From Paenibacillus sp. (GTDB lineage Bacteria; Bacillota; Bacilli; Paenibacillales; YIM-B00363), in the NCBI RefSeq assembly GCF_031177825.1, contig NZ_JAPSKE010000009.1, positions 1 through 64,000 of the forward strand: a stretch of 64,000 nt of DNA. Reading direction: 5' to 3'. Below the pieces are notes generated by a model. The model was not told where the DNA came from. It ran no database searches and saw only the letters and a list, made by a program, of their open reading frames with translations. Positions 15,667-23,819 of the stretch are shown here, in pieces (the stretch's first letter is position 1; each line of letters starts with the position of its first letter). Made by a program: the position numbers and the translations under genes.

Positions 15667-17001
15667 TTACGGCTTCTTGCTCGCGTAGTCGTTCTTCGCG
15701 ATGAATTCGTTGATTTCTTTCTCCGCTTGCGCCAACGCTTCCGCGGGACTCTGCCCTTGGATCGCGCGCTCGATCGCGGAGCCGAAGGCGAAGCTGATCG
15801 CCCAATCGTACGTCGGCTCGGCGAGGGAATACGGGACGATCTTCTCCGCGATCATCTTGCGGACTTCGTCGCTCTGCGCCTGCGGATCCGCGTTGATCGC
15901 TTCGTCGACCGACTTGCGCGGAGGAAACTTGGAGAATTGGCTCGTGCGGAAATAATCGACCATAATTTCCGGATCTCCCGCGAGGAACCAAGAAATGAAT
16001 TCGCCGGCTTCCTTCGGGTTTTTCGCTTTGCCGTCCATAACGAACGACCAGCCGCCGAGCGTAGCGGACGGCTTCGTGCCGTCGCCGTCCGGCGTAGGCA
16101 TCGGCGCGACGCCGACGTTCGGCAGAATGTCCTTGTAATCGTTGCGCAGCTGGCCGATGCCCCACGATCCGTTCACGGACATCGCCACCTTGCCTTGGCC
16201 GAAATCCGCCATATCCGTGTATCCGTTCAGCGCTTGCGCCGGAGCAATCTTCTCGTCATAGAGGCGCTTATAGAAGGCGATCAAGCTTTCATAATGCGCA
16301 TCCAGGTTCGCCTTAGACCAGTCCTCGGAGATCGCCTGATGGCCGCCGTTCATCTGGAGGCCCCACGTCGTCCAGGAGAACTCGACCGCGTTGCTCGCGA
16401 TATGCAAACCGTATACGCCGTCCTTCGTCAGCTTCTTGCCGGCATCGATCAGCTCATCCCATGTCTTCGGAGGATTCGCCGGGTCGAGACCCGCCGCTTG
16501 GAACAAATCCTTGCGGTAGTACAACACCGCGGACGGCTCGACAAGCATCGGATACGCGTAGTGCTGATCTTTATACAGGACGAACTGTTCGACGTTCGGA
16601 TATAAGTCCGCCCAAATCGCGGGATCGACGTACTCGTCGAGCGGCATGAATTGGCCTTGCATCGCCGCGGGCACGATTTTGCCGTAGTCTCTCGTATATA
16701 CTTGAGGCGCTTTGCCGGCGGCTTGCGCGGCCTTCATCTTCTGATCCCAGGCGTCGCCCGGCACGATCGTCAGCTTCACTTCGATCTGTTCGTGCGTCTT
16801 GTTAAACTCCTCGACCCACTTCTTGAACCAGGCGCTCGTCGACTCCTCGAACTGGTTGACCCAGAAGTCGATGACGACCTTCTCCTTCGGCGCGCCGTTC
16901 CCCGCAGCCGCGCCGCCGTCCGATCCCCCGCTGCAAGCCGACAGAACGAGCGTCGTTCCCATGACCGCGGCGAGCAGCAGCTTTGCTGACATCTTTTTCA
17001 T
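15667..17001 (-). CDS. Extracellular solute-binding lipoprotein of sugar ABC transporter (family 1)
   Basis: 444 residues. The signal peptide ends in the lipobox LSAC, with the lipidated Cys about residue 23, followed by a glycine/serine linker. The mature part has family 1 sugar-binding features: VIDFWVNQFEESTSAWFKKWVEEFNK, ALNGYTDMADFGQGKVAMSVNGSWG-type ligand loops split over two lobes, and a PxTWDELIDAGKKL segment. The ATG at 17001 (MKKMSAK) is chosen because GGGAGG lies nine bases upstream; the ATG at 17010 would touch it. It is the first gene of the GH172 operon and defines the imported substrate, which is unknown. Confidence 0.9.
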   Translation of the reverse strand: MKKMSAKLLLAAVMGTTLVLSACSGGSDGGAAAGNGAPKEKVVIDFWVNQFEESTSAWFKKWVEEFNKTHEQIEVKLTIVPGDAWDQKMKAAQAAGKAPQVYTRDYGKIVPAAMQGQFMPLDEYVDPAIWADLYPNVEQFVLYKDQHYAYPMLVEPSAVLYYRKDLFQAAGLDPANPPKTWDELIDAGKKLTKDGVYGLHIASNAVEFSWTTWGLQMNGGHQAISEDWSKANLDAHYESLIAFYKRLYDEKIAPAQALNGYTDMADFGQGKVAMSVNGSWGIGQLRNDYKDILPNVGVAPMPTPDGDGTKPSATLGGWSFVMDGKAKNPKEAGEFISWFLAGDPEIMVDYFRTSQFSKFPPRKSVDEAINADPQAQSDEVRKMIAEKIVPYSLAEPTYDWAISFAFGSAIERAIQGQSPAEALAQAEKEINEFIAKNDYASKKP

Positions 17002-17122
17002 GCGAAGCATCCTCCCTTTTTTTGTGCCTATTTAAACGCGCAAGTCGCATTTAAACCGATTTCGTCGAACGAGGGTGTTATCGTTTACACATTAGGAACT
17101 CGCAATTTGGTATCGCTTTCAG

Positions 17123-17134
17123 TTTACCGGTAAA
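17123..17134. promoter_or_regulatory. Palindromic operator TTTACCGGTAAA of the GH172 operon
   Basis: A perfect 12-bp palindrome with central CG lies at the predicted transcription start of the leftward operon. A near copy, TTTTCCGGTCAA (10 of 12 matching), lies at 17197-17208 before the divergent LacI gene. Both are suited to binding by that regulator. Confidence 0.65.
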
Positions 17135-17137
17135 GTC

Positions 17138-17166
17138 ATTATAGTCCAACATTTTCCCGTTGACAA
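17138..17166 (-). promoter_or_regulatory. SigA-type promoter of the GH172 ABC operon
   Basis: On the minus strand TTGTCA (17161-17166) and a perfect TATAAT (17138-17143) are 17 bases apart. Transcription would start near 17131, inside the palindromic operator. Confidence 0.75.
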
Positions 17167-17196
17167 TAAGGGAAACGTAATTTTTCTATAGTTTAC

Positions 17197-17208
17197 TTTT
17201 CCGGTCAA
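17197..17208. promoter_or_regulatory. Second, imperfect LacI-type operator
   Basis: TTTTCCGGTCAA differs from the palindrome at 17123-17134 in two positions. It lies 52 bases before the LacI start, suggesting autoregulation. Confidence 0.45.
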
Positions 17209-17260
17209 CTTCGATATAGTTTTAACGATAAAGCTTTATTTCGATAGGTGAGAGCTGCTT

Positions 17261-18313
17261 ATGAAGAAACGCGTGAAGTTGGACGATATCGCGAAGGTCG
17301 TCGGGCTTTCGAAGATGGCGGTGTCCTTGGCGCTGCGCGAGGACGTATCCGTCAGCAAGGACACGATTCAACGGGTCAAGGAAGTCGCCGATCAGCTCGG
17401 GTACACGCCGAATCGGTTCGCGCAAGGCCTCGTGAACGGGCGTTCCCGAACGCTCGCCCTGCTTCTCGGCGGCTCGCTGCATGACGATTATCAGAACCAA
17501 ATCATCCGCGGCGCGATCCCTTACGCGATCGAGAAGGGCTACACGCTCTCCATCGCGCCCGCCGAATGCGACCCCTCGCTGGAGGCGTCCTATATTCGGA
17601 AATACCAGAACCTGATGGTCGACGGCTTCATGGCGTTCCATTGCCGAACAGCCGAACCGTACAAGCAGCTGAAGAAGAACGGCGTCCCCTTCGTGCTGTA
17701 TACGAAGTATTTCGAGGATTTGGAATGCGACTACGTCGTCTGCAACGATTATGCGGGCGGGTACGAGATGACTAGGCGTCTGCTCGAGCTGGGACATCGC
17801 AACATCGCTTTCGTCTACGACGAGTATTTAAAGCAGTCTTCCGAAGTGTTGAACCGCAAGCGAGGTTATGCCGCCGCGCTCGAAGAGTTCGGCCTTCCCG
17901 CCGACGCGGCTTCGGCGATCTCCTTCGACTTCGACTTCAAGTCGAACCAGACCGACCCGGAGCATCTGCTGGCGAAGAACCGCGCCTTCCGCGAGCGGAT
18001 GGGCGGCCGCGATCGGCCGACCGCGCTCTTCGTCTGCAACGACGTGCTCGCCTCGTCCGTGTACATCGTGCTGAAGAAGCTCGGCATTAGCATACCGGGG
18101 GACGTCTCCGTGGCCGGATACGAGGGCGTCTATCTCGGTCAAATCCTCGATCCTCCGCTGTCGACCGTGCGAAGTCCGATTCAAGATATCGGGCGCAAAG
18201 CGTGCCAGATTCTCATCGATAAGATCGAGGGATCCCTTTCGAAGACGGAGACGATTCAGGTGAAGCTCGAGCCGACGGTCGAGCTTCGGGGATCGACCGC
18301 TCCGCCGAAGTAA
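17261..18313 (+). CDS. LacI-family transcriptional regulator of the GH172 operon
   Basis: 350 residues. The DNA-binding helix-turn-helix is KLDDIAKVVGLSKMAVSLAL and the hinge NRFAQGLVNGRS. The effector domain has LGHRNIAFVYDEY, FVCNDVLASSVYIVLKKLGI and PGDVSVAGYEGV. It is divergent from the binding-protein gene of the GH172 operon with matching palindromes between. It therefore most probably represses that operon until a sugar from the imported substrate binds. A terminator follows. Confidence 0.9.
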   Translation: MKKRVKLDDIAKVVGLSKMAVSLALREDVSVSKDTIQRVKEVADQLGYTPNRFAQGLVNGRSRTLALLLGGSLHDDYQNQIIRGAIPYAIEKGYTLSIAPAECDPSLEASYIRKYQNLMVDGFMAFHCRTAEPYKQLKKNGVPFVLYTKYFEDLECDYVVCNDYAGGYEMTRRLLELGHRNIAFVYDEYLKQSSEVLNRKRGYAAALEEFGLPADAASAISFDFDFKSNQTDPEHLLAKNRAFRERMGGRDRPTALFVCNDVLASSVYIVLKKLGISIPGDVSVAGYEGVYLGQILDPPLSTVRSPIQDIGRKACQILIDKIEGSLSKTETIQVKLEPTVELRGSTAPPK

Positions 18314-18314
18314 C

Positions 18315-18350
18315 GGAAGCCGTCGGGCGCGATCCGCCGACGGCTTCCTT
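18315..18350 (+). terminator. Terminator after the LacI gene
   Basis: GGAAGCCGTCGG pairs perfectly with CCGACGGCTTCC over a ten-base loop. The following T-run is short (TT then GCG), so efficiency may be modest. The next gene is convergent. Confidence 0.65.
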
Positions 18351-18418
18351 GCGTTTCAAGCACTCGCGAGCCGGCGCGCGACGTCGGCCGCTCGGCGCCG
18401 GTCGGATGATCCGCCCGC

Positions 18419-20476
18419 TTACCAGCCGTACCGCCGCAGCAACTCCGGACGATGCGCCCGGATTCGCAAGTACGCCTCCGCCGCCGCGCCGGCCCCCCAA
18501 TCGAAGATCGAGAACTCCCCGATGCCGAGACCCCGTTCGCCGACGCGACCGTTATGCCCGTAGTTTTCCATCATGAACCCGTAATCCTTCTCGTCGAAGA
18601 ACGGATACTTCGCTTCCCACTGCGCCTTCGTCTTCGGATTTTCCGGACAGTACATCATGACGAACGACGCGCGGAGCGCCGCCATCCCCCGTTCGATATA
18701 TTCCTCGCGATCGAGCAGCTCCCCGTATTCGAGAATCAACTCCGCGAACAAGCTTTGCCGGGCGTCGTTCCACTCCGCGTCCCCGTTCATGACGCCGAAG
18801 CCGCCGACCGCGTCGATCGGCACGTACGGCGGCTGCCACGACGCCTGCGTCATGAGCATCTCGTCCAAGCAGCGTTCGCCGAGCTCGAGATACCGGGCTT
18901 CGCCCGAAGCGGCGTACGCCGCCTTGCACGCCTCGGCCGTCCAGAACATCGAGAAGTTGCATTGTTTATACATATCGTTGCGCTCGAACTTCCGACCGAC
19001 GCGGTCCTCGCCGAACCGACTGCACGACCAGTACGTCTCGAAATCCTCCCAGCGTCCGTGCGGCACGACGTCCCGCGCGACCGCGTCGAGCGCCAGGCGC
19101 GCGGAAGCCGCGTAACGCTCCTCCCCCGTCAGCTCCGCAAGCTTGAAGAGGAACGTCGCCGACGCCGACGACTCCGGACTGTCGGCCAAGACGTCCAAAG
19201 GCCGGAGCGTGTCGTAATCGAGCCACGCCGGGAAGAAGCCGTCCGCCCGCTGGAGCGGAAGCAGCGCGTCCGCATATTCGGCCGCGTACGCGAGCAGCGC
19301 CCCGTCGCGCTCCAGCTCCTCGTACCATCGAAGCATCCACAGCGCCGTCCAGCTCATGTCGAGCACGTGGTACGGCGCTCCTCTCACCGAACGCCATGGC
19401 GCGACGGGGTTGCGGTTGGAGTTGCCCCAATAGGCGGTGTCCCACCCTCTCGATCGGTTGACGAACGTGCCGTCGTTCAGAGTCGCTTGTTCCATCTCCG
19501 TCGCCAGTACGGCCGGGAAGAAGCCGGCTCGCCGCGGCGCCGACAACGCCAGCCTCTTCGTCTGCGCCGCGCGCCGGACCAGCTCCTCGTCGCCCGTCGC
19601 GGCGCCGTACCGGAACATGCCGTGCGCGGTGCGCAGCGAGCTGAACCACGCTTGATTCCAGATCGATCGGAATTCGCGTTCGTCGGCGGGTCCCGGATAG
19701 TTCGGGCTCTGCGTGACGTTGACGATGAAGGCGGCCGCGCCGACCGGTTCGCCGTCGAACTCGAGACGCTGCCACACCGCGGACTCCCAGCTGCGGAACG
19801 CCCACCGGTACGCCCTCCCGACCATCGTCTCTAAGGAAGACCCGGACGCCGCGACCGCGCGGAACGCATGGGCGCCCCATCGCTCCCACAGGAAACGAAG
19901 AATCGGCCGCCACGGATTGGCGGCGACGGACGCCTCTTCGAACGCAAGTAAATAAAATGCGACCTCGACCGCTCCTTCCTCGTGCGCGGCGCCCGGACGC
20001 TTCATGAACAAGACGTGCGCCGCTTCGTCCGGTTCGGTCTCGCTCATGCCGATCGTCAGCTCGCGGGCTTCGGCGTTCAGGTCGAGATACCAAGGCACGC
20101 CCTCGCGGCGGGTCATCGCGTCCAAGTCCGGGACGAGCGCCAAGACGCGGCGATCGTCCGCCGCAAGCAGCGCCGGCGAGCGGAAGCAGTGGCGATCGAC
20201 GACGTGCCGTTCGGTCGGCGTCAGATGCGGCGACCAAGAGAGGGACGGCTCGAAGGCCGGCGAGACGCGCGCTCTCCAGTCGTCGGCTTCGACGCGCCGG
20301 TCGAGCTCGAATCGGATCGAGACGCGCGTCGCGCGCTCGTCGATCCGTTCCACGGATAGATGCGGCGCGGCGCCGCCCAGCGGGTCGATCTCGATCGCCT
20401 TGACGAAGCTTTGAAGCCGGCAGAGACGCACTCGCGTAGAGTCCCGATCGAAATGCAGTCCCGAATCTGTTGTCAT
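18419..20476 (-). CDS. Large protein of unknown function, probable (alpha/alpha)-barrel sugar-active enzyme
   Basis: 685 residues, no signal peptide. I do not recognise the family. The first ~200 residues look like beta-sandwich. From about residue 230 on, helical segments rich in Trp and Tyr alternate with loops such as GRAYRWAFRSWE, RGWDTAYWGNSNRNPVAPW, YHVLDMSWTALWMLRWYEEL, FFPAWLDYDT and DSPESSASATFLFKLAELTGEERY. This repeat of paired helices is typical of six-hairpin glycosidases and lyases. GGAGGG lies before two adjacent ATGs (20479 and 20476); the second has the better spacing. The gene stands alone, convergent to the LacI gene and divergent from a Gfo operon. A role in polysaccharide breakdown is inference only. 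Confidence 0.65.
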   Translation of the reverse strand: MTTDSGLHFDRDSTRVRLCRLQSFVKAIEIDPLGGAAPHLSVERIDERATRVSIRFELDRRVEADDWRARVSPAFEPSLSWSPHLTPTERHVVDRHCFRSPALLAADDRRVLALVPDLDAMTRREGVPWYLDLNAEARELTIGMSETEPDEAAHVLFMKRPGAAHEEGAVEVAFYLLAFEEASVAANPWRPILRFLWERWGAHAFRAVAASGSSLETMVGRAYRWAFRSWESAVWQRLEFDGEPVGAAAFIVNVTQSPNYPGPADEREFRSIWNQAWFSSLRTAHGMFRYGAATGDEELVRRAAQTKRLALSAPRRAGFFPAVLATEMEQATLNDGTFVNRSRGWDTAYWGNSNRNPVAPWRSVRGAPYHVLDMSWTALWMLRWYEELERDGALLAYAAEYADALLPLQRADGFFPAWLDYDTLRPLDVLADSPESSASATFLFKLAELTGEERYAASARLALDAVARDVVPHGRWEDFETYWSCSRFGEDRVGRKFERNDMYKQCNFSMFWTAEACKAAYAASGEARYLELGERCLDEMLMTQASWQPPYVPIDAVGGFGVMNGDAEWNDARQSLFAELILEYGELLDREEYIERGMAALRASFVMMYCPENPKTKAQWEAKYPFFDEKDYGFMMENYGHNGRVGERGLGIGEFSIFDWGAGAAAEAYLRIRAHRPELLRRYGW

Positions 20477-20734
20477 CATTTCACCCTCCGGAACGCGGTC
20501 GGGGCGCTGCCGACGCAGCGCCGCCGATCGTATCGTTTCCCTAAGCATACCTTGAATTCGCGCCGTTTTCTTTAACTGATCTTACTCCCCTTTTAACAAT
20601 TATTGCTTTCGCAACATTCATAGATGTGGCGCATTTCCATACAGAGTGCGTCATAATATTATAGTTAATATCTTGTTATCAGTATGGTACATTAAGAGGG
20701 CAATGTCTTGATTTTATAGACGGGAGAGATTAGG

Positions 20735-21739
20735 GTGACCATCCGAATCGGCAAGATCAGCTACTGGCACGTACACGCGTGGGAATACACGCAGTACGCG
20801 CAGGAGCACCCCGGCACCGAGATGGCGGCGGTGTGGGACGAAATTCCTTCGCGCGGCAAGGAAGCGGCGGAGAAGCTCGGCGTTCCGTTCTTCGAATCGC
20901 TCGACGACATGCTTGCAAACGGTAACATCGACGCCGTCATCGTAGACGCGCCGACGAACCGGCACCACGAAGTGATCGTCAAAGCGGCTCGCGCGGGAAA
21001 GCATATTTTTACGGAAAAGGTCGTCGCGGCCACGCTGCACGAAGTGAACGATATTTTGGCGGAGATCGAGAAAGCCGGCGTCACGCTGACCGTCTCGCTG
21101 CCGCGCTTGAACGACGGTTACACGCTGGCGATTCGCGACATTCTGGATCGGAACCAGCTCGGCAAGGTGACGCTCGTTCGCGTCCGCTTGTCGCATAACG
21201 GCGCGACGGCGGGCTGGCTGCCGGCTCACTTCTTCAACGGCGAACAAACCCAAGGCGGCGCGATGATCGACCTCGGCTGCCACCCGATGTACCTGACGCG
21301 TCTGTTCCTCGGCGAGCCGATCGTCGACGTGGCGGCGCAATACGGCTACGTGACCGGCAAGGACGTGGAAGACAACGCGGTAACGACGTTGTCCACGGCG
21401 TCGGGCGCCGTCGGCGTCGTCGAAGCGGGCTTCGTGAACGCGTACTCGCCGTTCTCGATCGAAATCCACGGCACGGAAGGCACGCTGCTGTACGGCACGC
21501 CGAACGACACGCTGCTCCTTCGCACGAAGGTCGACGGCCAAGGCGAATCCGGCTGGAAGGAGCAGCCGATACCGCCGAAGCGCGAGAACGCGTTCAGCCA
21601 ATGGGTCGGCCACATTCAGAACGGCACGACCGCGGAAGAAAACGTCGGCCTCGCCGTAGAACTCACGAGGCTCATGGAAGCATCCAACCTGTCGGCTCGC
21701 GAACGCCGCGCCGTCCGTCTCGAGGAACTTCGGAAATGA
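20735..21739 (+). CDS. Gfo/Idh/MocA-family oxidoreductase, atypical (EKP motif reads EKV)
   Basis: 334 residues, GTG start after GGGAGAG. The Rossmann start is IRIGKISYWHVHAWEY, unusual in lacking the standard GxGxxG spacing. The conserved EKP motif is FTEKVVAA, so the proline is replaced. The C-terminal domain keeps GGAMIDLGCHPMYLTRLFLG with the family's aspartate and histidine. It may be a dehydrogenase of changed cofactor handling or a divergent member. First gene of an operon; its stop overlaps the next start (ATGA). The promoter should lie in 20480-20734, where I cannot fix the boxes. Confidence 0.8.
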   Translation: MTIRIGKISYWHVHAWEYTQYAQEHPGTEMAAVWDEIPSRGKEAAEKLGVPFFESLDDMLANGNIDAVIVDAPTNRHHEVIVKAARAGKHIFTEKVVAATLHEVNDILAEIEKAGVTLTVSLPRLNDGYTLAIRDILDRNQLGKVTLVRVRLSHNGATAGWLPAHFFNGEQTQGGAMIDLGCHPMYLTRLFLGEPIVDVAAQYGYVTGKDVEDNAVTTLSTASGAVGVVEAGFVNAYSPFSIEIHGTEGTLLYGTPNDTLLLRTKVDGQGESGWKEQPIPPKRENAFSQWVGHIQNGTTAEENVGLAVELTRLMEASNLSARERRAVRLEELRK

Positions 21740-22665
21740 GCAAGTTTCCATTCGCCGTCATGCGAGAAAGACAGGACGCGCTGGAGCGGTTGGACATTCG
21801 GGTCCGTTGGGGCCGGTACGACATCCGCGTGCTCCGCTTTCACCTGACGACGTTCCCGCCGGGACGCGTCGTCGATTTTCACAAGCATGACGAATTCGAG
21901 TTTCACTTTATCCCGAGGGGTAAAGGGAAAGTCGTTATGGAAACCGAGGAATACGCGCTGCGGGAAGGGATGTTTTACATGACCGGCCCCGGCGTCATGC
22001 ATTACCAGGAAGCCGACGCGGCGGAAGCGATGGACGAGCTGTGTCTGCACGTCGACATCGCTTCGCGCGACGTATCGGACGAGGCGCTCGACGCCGCGGA
22101 TCGGCTCGAATACGCCGAGGCGGACGACTGCGTCGGGAAGCTTCGCGCGATGCCGCTCGCGCCTACGCTCGATCTGCACGACGCGATGCGGCACTTCCTA
22201 GAAGCGTATCAGGCATGCAGCGAAGGCTCGCTGGGCCTCTATACGACGATCAAGCAGCATGTCGTTCAGATTTTGCTGAAGGCGACGCTCGCATACGACG
22301 CCGGAGGGACGCGTCCGCAGCTTCCCTCGCGGGACATGAAGTCGTACCGGTACCGCCTCGCGATGCAGTATATCCGCGCGAATTACGCCGGCACCGTCAC
22401 GCTCGCGGGCGTCGCGGAGAAGCTGAACATCAGCTCGCGGCAGCTGCAGCGCATCTTCAAGGAGGTTCGCGGAGACGGTTCCTTTAGCAGTATACTGGAA
22501 GAAGTACGCTTGGAAGCCGTATGCAGGAAGCTTGCCGAGACGGACTTGTCCGTCGAGCGCATCGCGGTGAGCGAGGGGTTCTCGAACGGGAACTACTTGC
22601 ACGCGGTGTTCCGCAAGCGGTTCGGCACGACCCCGTCGGCGTACCGTAAATCACACCATATTTAG
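21736..22665 (+). CDS. AraC-family transcriptional regulator, coupled to Gfo/Idh/MocA genes
   Basis: 309 residues. The cupin sensor includes VVDFHKHDEFEFHFIPRGKG. The C-terminal DNA-binding domain reads VTLAGVAEKLNISSRQLQRIFKE, then LSVERIAVSEGFSNGNYLHAVFRKRFGTTPSAYR. Translation starts at ATG 21736 inside the stop of the preceding gene. The frame is open further upstream, but only this start gives the overlap and the usual length. It lies between two oxidoreductase genes and probably controls this operon. Confidence 0.88.
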   Translation: MSKFPFAVMRERQDALERLDIRVRWGRYDIRVLRFHLTTFPPGRVVDFHKHDEFEFHFIPRGKGKVVMETEEYALREGMFYMTGPGVMHYQEADAAEAMDELCLHVDIASRDVSDEALDAADRLEYAEADDCVGKLRAMPLAPTLDLHDAMRHFLEAYQACSEGSLGLYTTIKQHVVQILLKATLAYDAGGTRPQLPSRDMKSYRYRLAMQYIRANYAGTVTLAGVAEKLNISSRQLQRIFKEVRGDGSFSSILEEVRLEAVCRKLAETDLSVERIAVSEGFSNGNYLHAVFRKRFGTTPSAYRKSHHI

Positions 22666-22677
22666 GAGGACTTATTC

Positions 22678-23760
22678 ATGGCCAAGACGTATCGCATCGC
22701 AATCGTAGGCTGCGGCGGCATCGCCAACGGCAAGCATATGCCGAGCCTCAGCAAGTTGAACAACGTTGAGATGGTCGCATTCTGCGACGTCGTAGAAGAG
22801 CGCGCCGTCGCCGCCGCCGAGAAATACGGCGCGGAAGGCGCGAAGACGTATACGGATTACACGGAGCTGCTGAAGGACGGATCGATCGATATCGTGCACG
22901 TATGCACGCCGAACGACTCCCACGCGAACATCGCGATCGCCGCGCTCGAAGCGGGCAAGCACGTCATGAGCGAGAAGCCGATGGCGAAGACGGCCGCGGA
23001 CGCGAAGCGCATGGTCGAAGCCGCGAAGCGCACGGGCAAGAAGCTTACGGTCGGTTACAACAACCGGTTCCGTCCGGACAGCCAGCACCTAAAGAAGGTT
23101 TGCGAAGACGGCGAGCTCGGCGAAATCTACTTCGCGAAGGCGCATGCGATTCGCCGCCGCGCGGTGCCGACTTGGGGCGTGTTCCTTGACGAAGAGAAGC
23201 AAGGCGGCGGTCCGCTCATCGATATCGGCACGCACGCGCTCGACCTCACGCTGTGGATGATGAACAACTACGAGCCGAAGGCGGTCCTCGGCACGTCCTA
23301 CCATAAGCTGTCCCAGAAGGAAAACGCCGCGAACGCTTGGGGACCGTGGGATCCGAAGAAATTCACGGTCGAAGACTCCGCGTTCGGCATGATCGTCATG
23401 AAGAACGGCGCGACGATCCAGCTCGAATCGAGCTGGGCGCTCAACACGCTGGACGTGGATGAAGCGAAGTGCACGCTGTGCGGCACGGAAGGCGGCGCGG
23501 ACATGAAGGGCGGCCTCCGCATCAACGGCGAGAAGCACAGCCGCTTGTTCACGAGCGAAGTGAACCTGAAGTCCGGCGGCGTAGCGTTCTACGACGGCAA
23601 GTCGGAAAGCGACGCGGACCTCGAGATGAGAATGTGGATCCAAGCGATCGACGAGGACAAGGATCCGGTCGTTACGCCGGAGCAGGCGTTCGTCGTCTCG
23701 CAGCTGCTCGAAGCGATCTACGAGTCCGCTCGTACGGGCCAAGCGGTATACTTCGACTAA
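22678..23760 (+). CDS. Gfo/Idh/MocA-family oxidoreductase
   Basis: 360 residues. The dinucleotide site is IAIVGCGGIANGKHMP, the EKP motif VMSEKPMAKT near residue 100, and the substrate-side motif GGGPLIDIGTHALDLTLWMM with Asp and His about residues 181-186. The sequence is that of a standard full-length sugar or inositol dehydrogenase. It is the third gene of the Gfo-AraC-Gfo operon, 12 bases after the AraC stop with AGGAGG in between, and it is followed by a strong terminator. Substrate unknown. Confidence 0.88.
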   Translation: MAKTYRIAIVGCGGIANGKHMPSLSKLNNVEMVAFCDVVEERAVAAAEKYGAEGAKTYTDYTELLKDGSIDIVHVCTPNDSHANIAIAALEAGKHVMSEKPMAKTAADAKRMVEAAKRTGKKLTVGYNNRFRPDSQHLKKVCEDGELGEIYFAKAHAIRRRAVPTWGVFLDEEKQGGGPLIDIGTHALDLTLWMMNNYEPKAVLGTSYHKLSQKENAANAWGPWDPKKFTVEDSAFGMIVMKNGATIQLESSWALNTLDVDEAKCTLCGTEGGADMKGGLRINGEKHSRLFTSEVNLKSGGVAFYDGKSESDADLEMRMWIQAIDEDKDPVVTPEQAFVVSQLLEAIYESARTGQAVYFD

Positions 23761-23777
23761 ACCATTCCGAATACGCA

Positions 23778-23813
23778 ACGGGACGCCGCACGACTGTGCG
23801 GCGTCCCGTTTTT
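23778..23813 (+). terminator. Strong rho-independent terminator
   Basis: A perfect 14-bp stem (ACGGGACGCCGCAC with GTGCGGCGTCCCGT), four-base loop GACT and a T-run. It closes the Gfo-AraC-Gfo operon just before the convergent HD-GYP gene ends. Confidence 0.93.
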
Positions 23814-23819
23814 CGTCGT

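Noticed and set aside
17160..17192. Rightward promoter TTGACA ... TATAGT for the LacI gene at 17261
   Set aside because: Both boxes look good, but the spacer is 21 bases, too long for a normal SigA promoter. The shared -35 region is better used by the leftward promoter.
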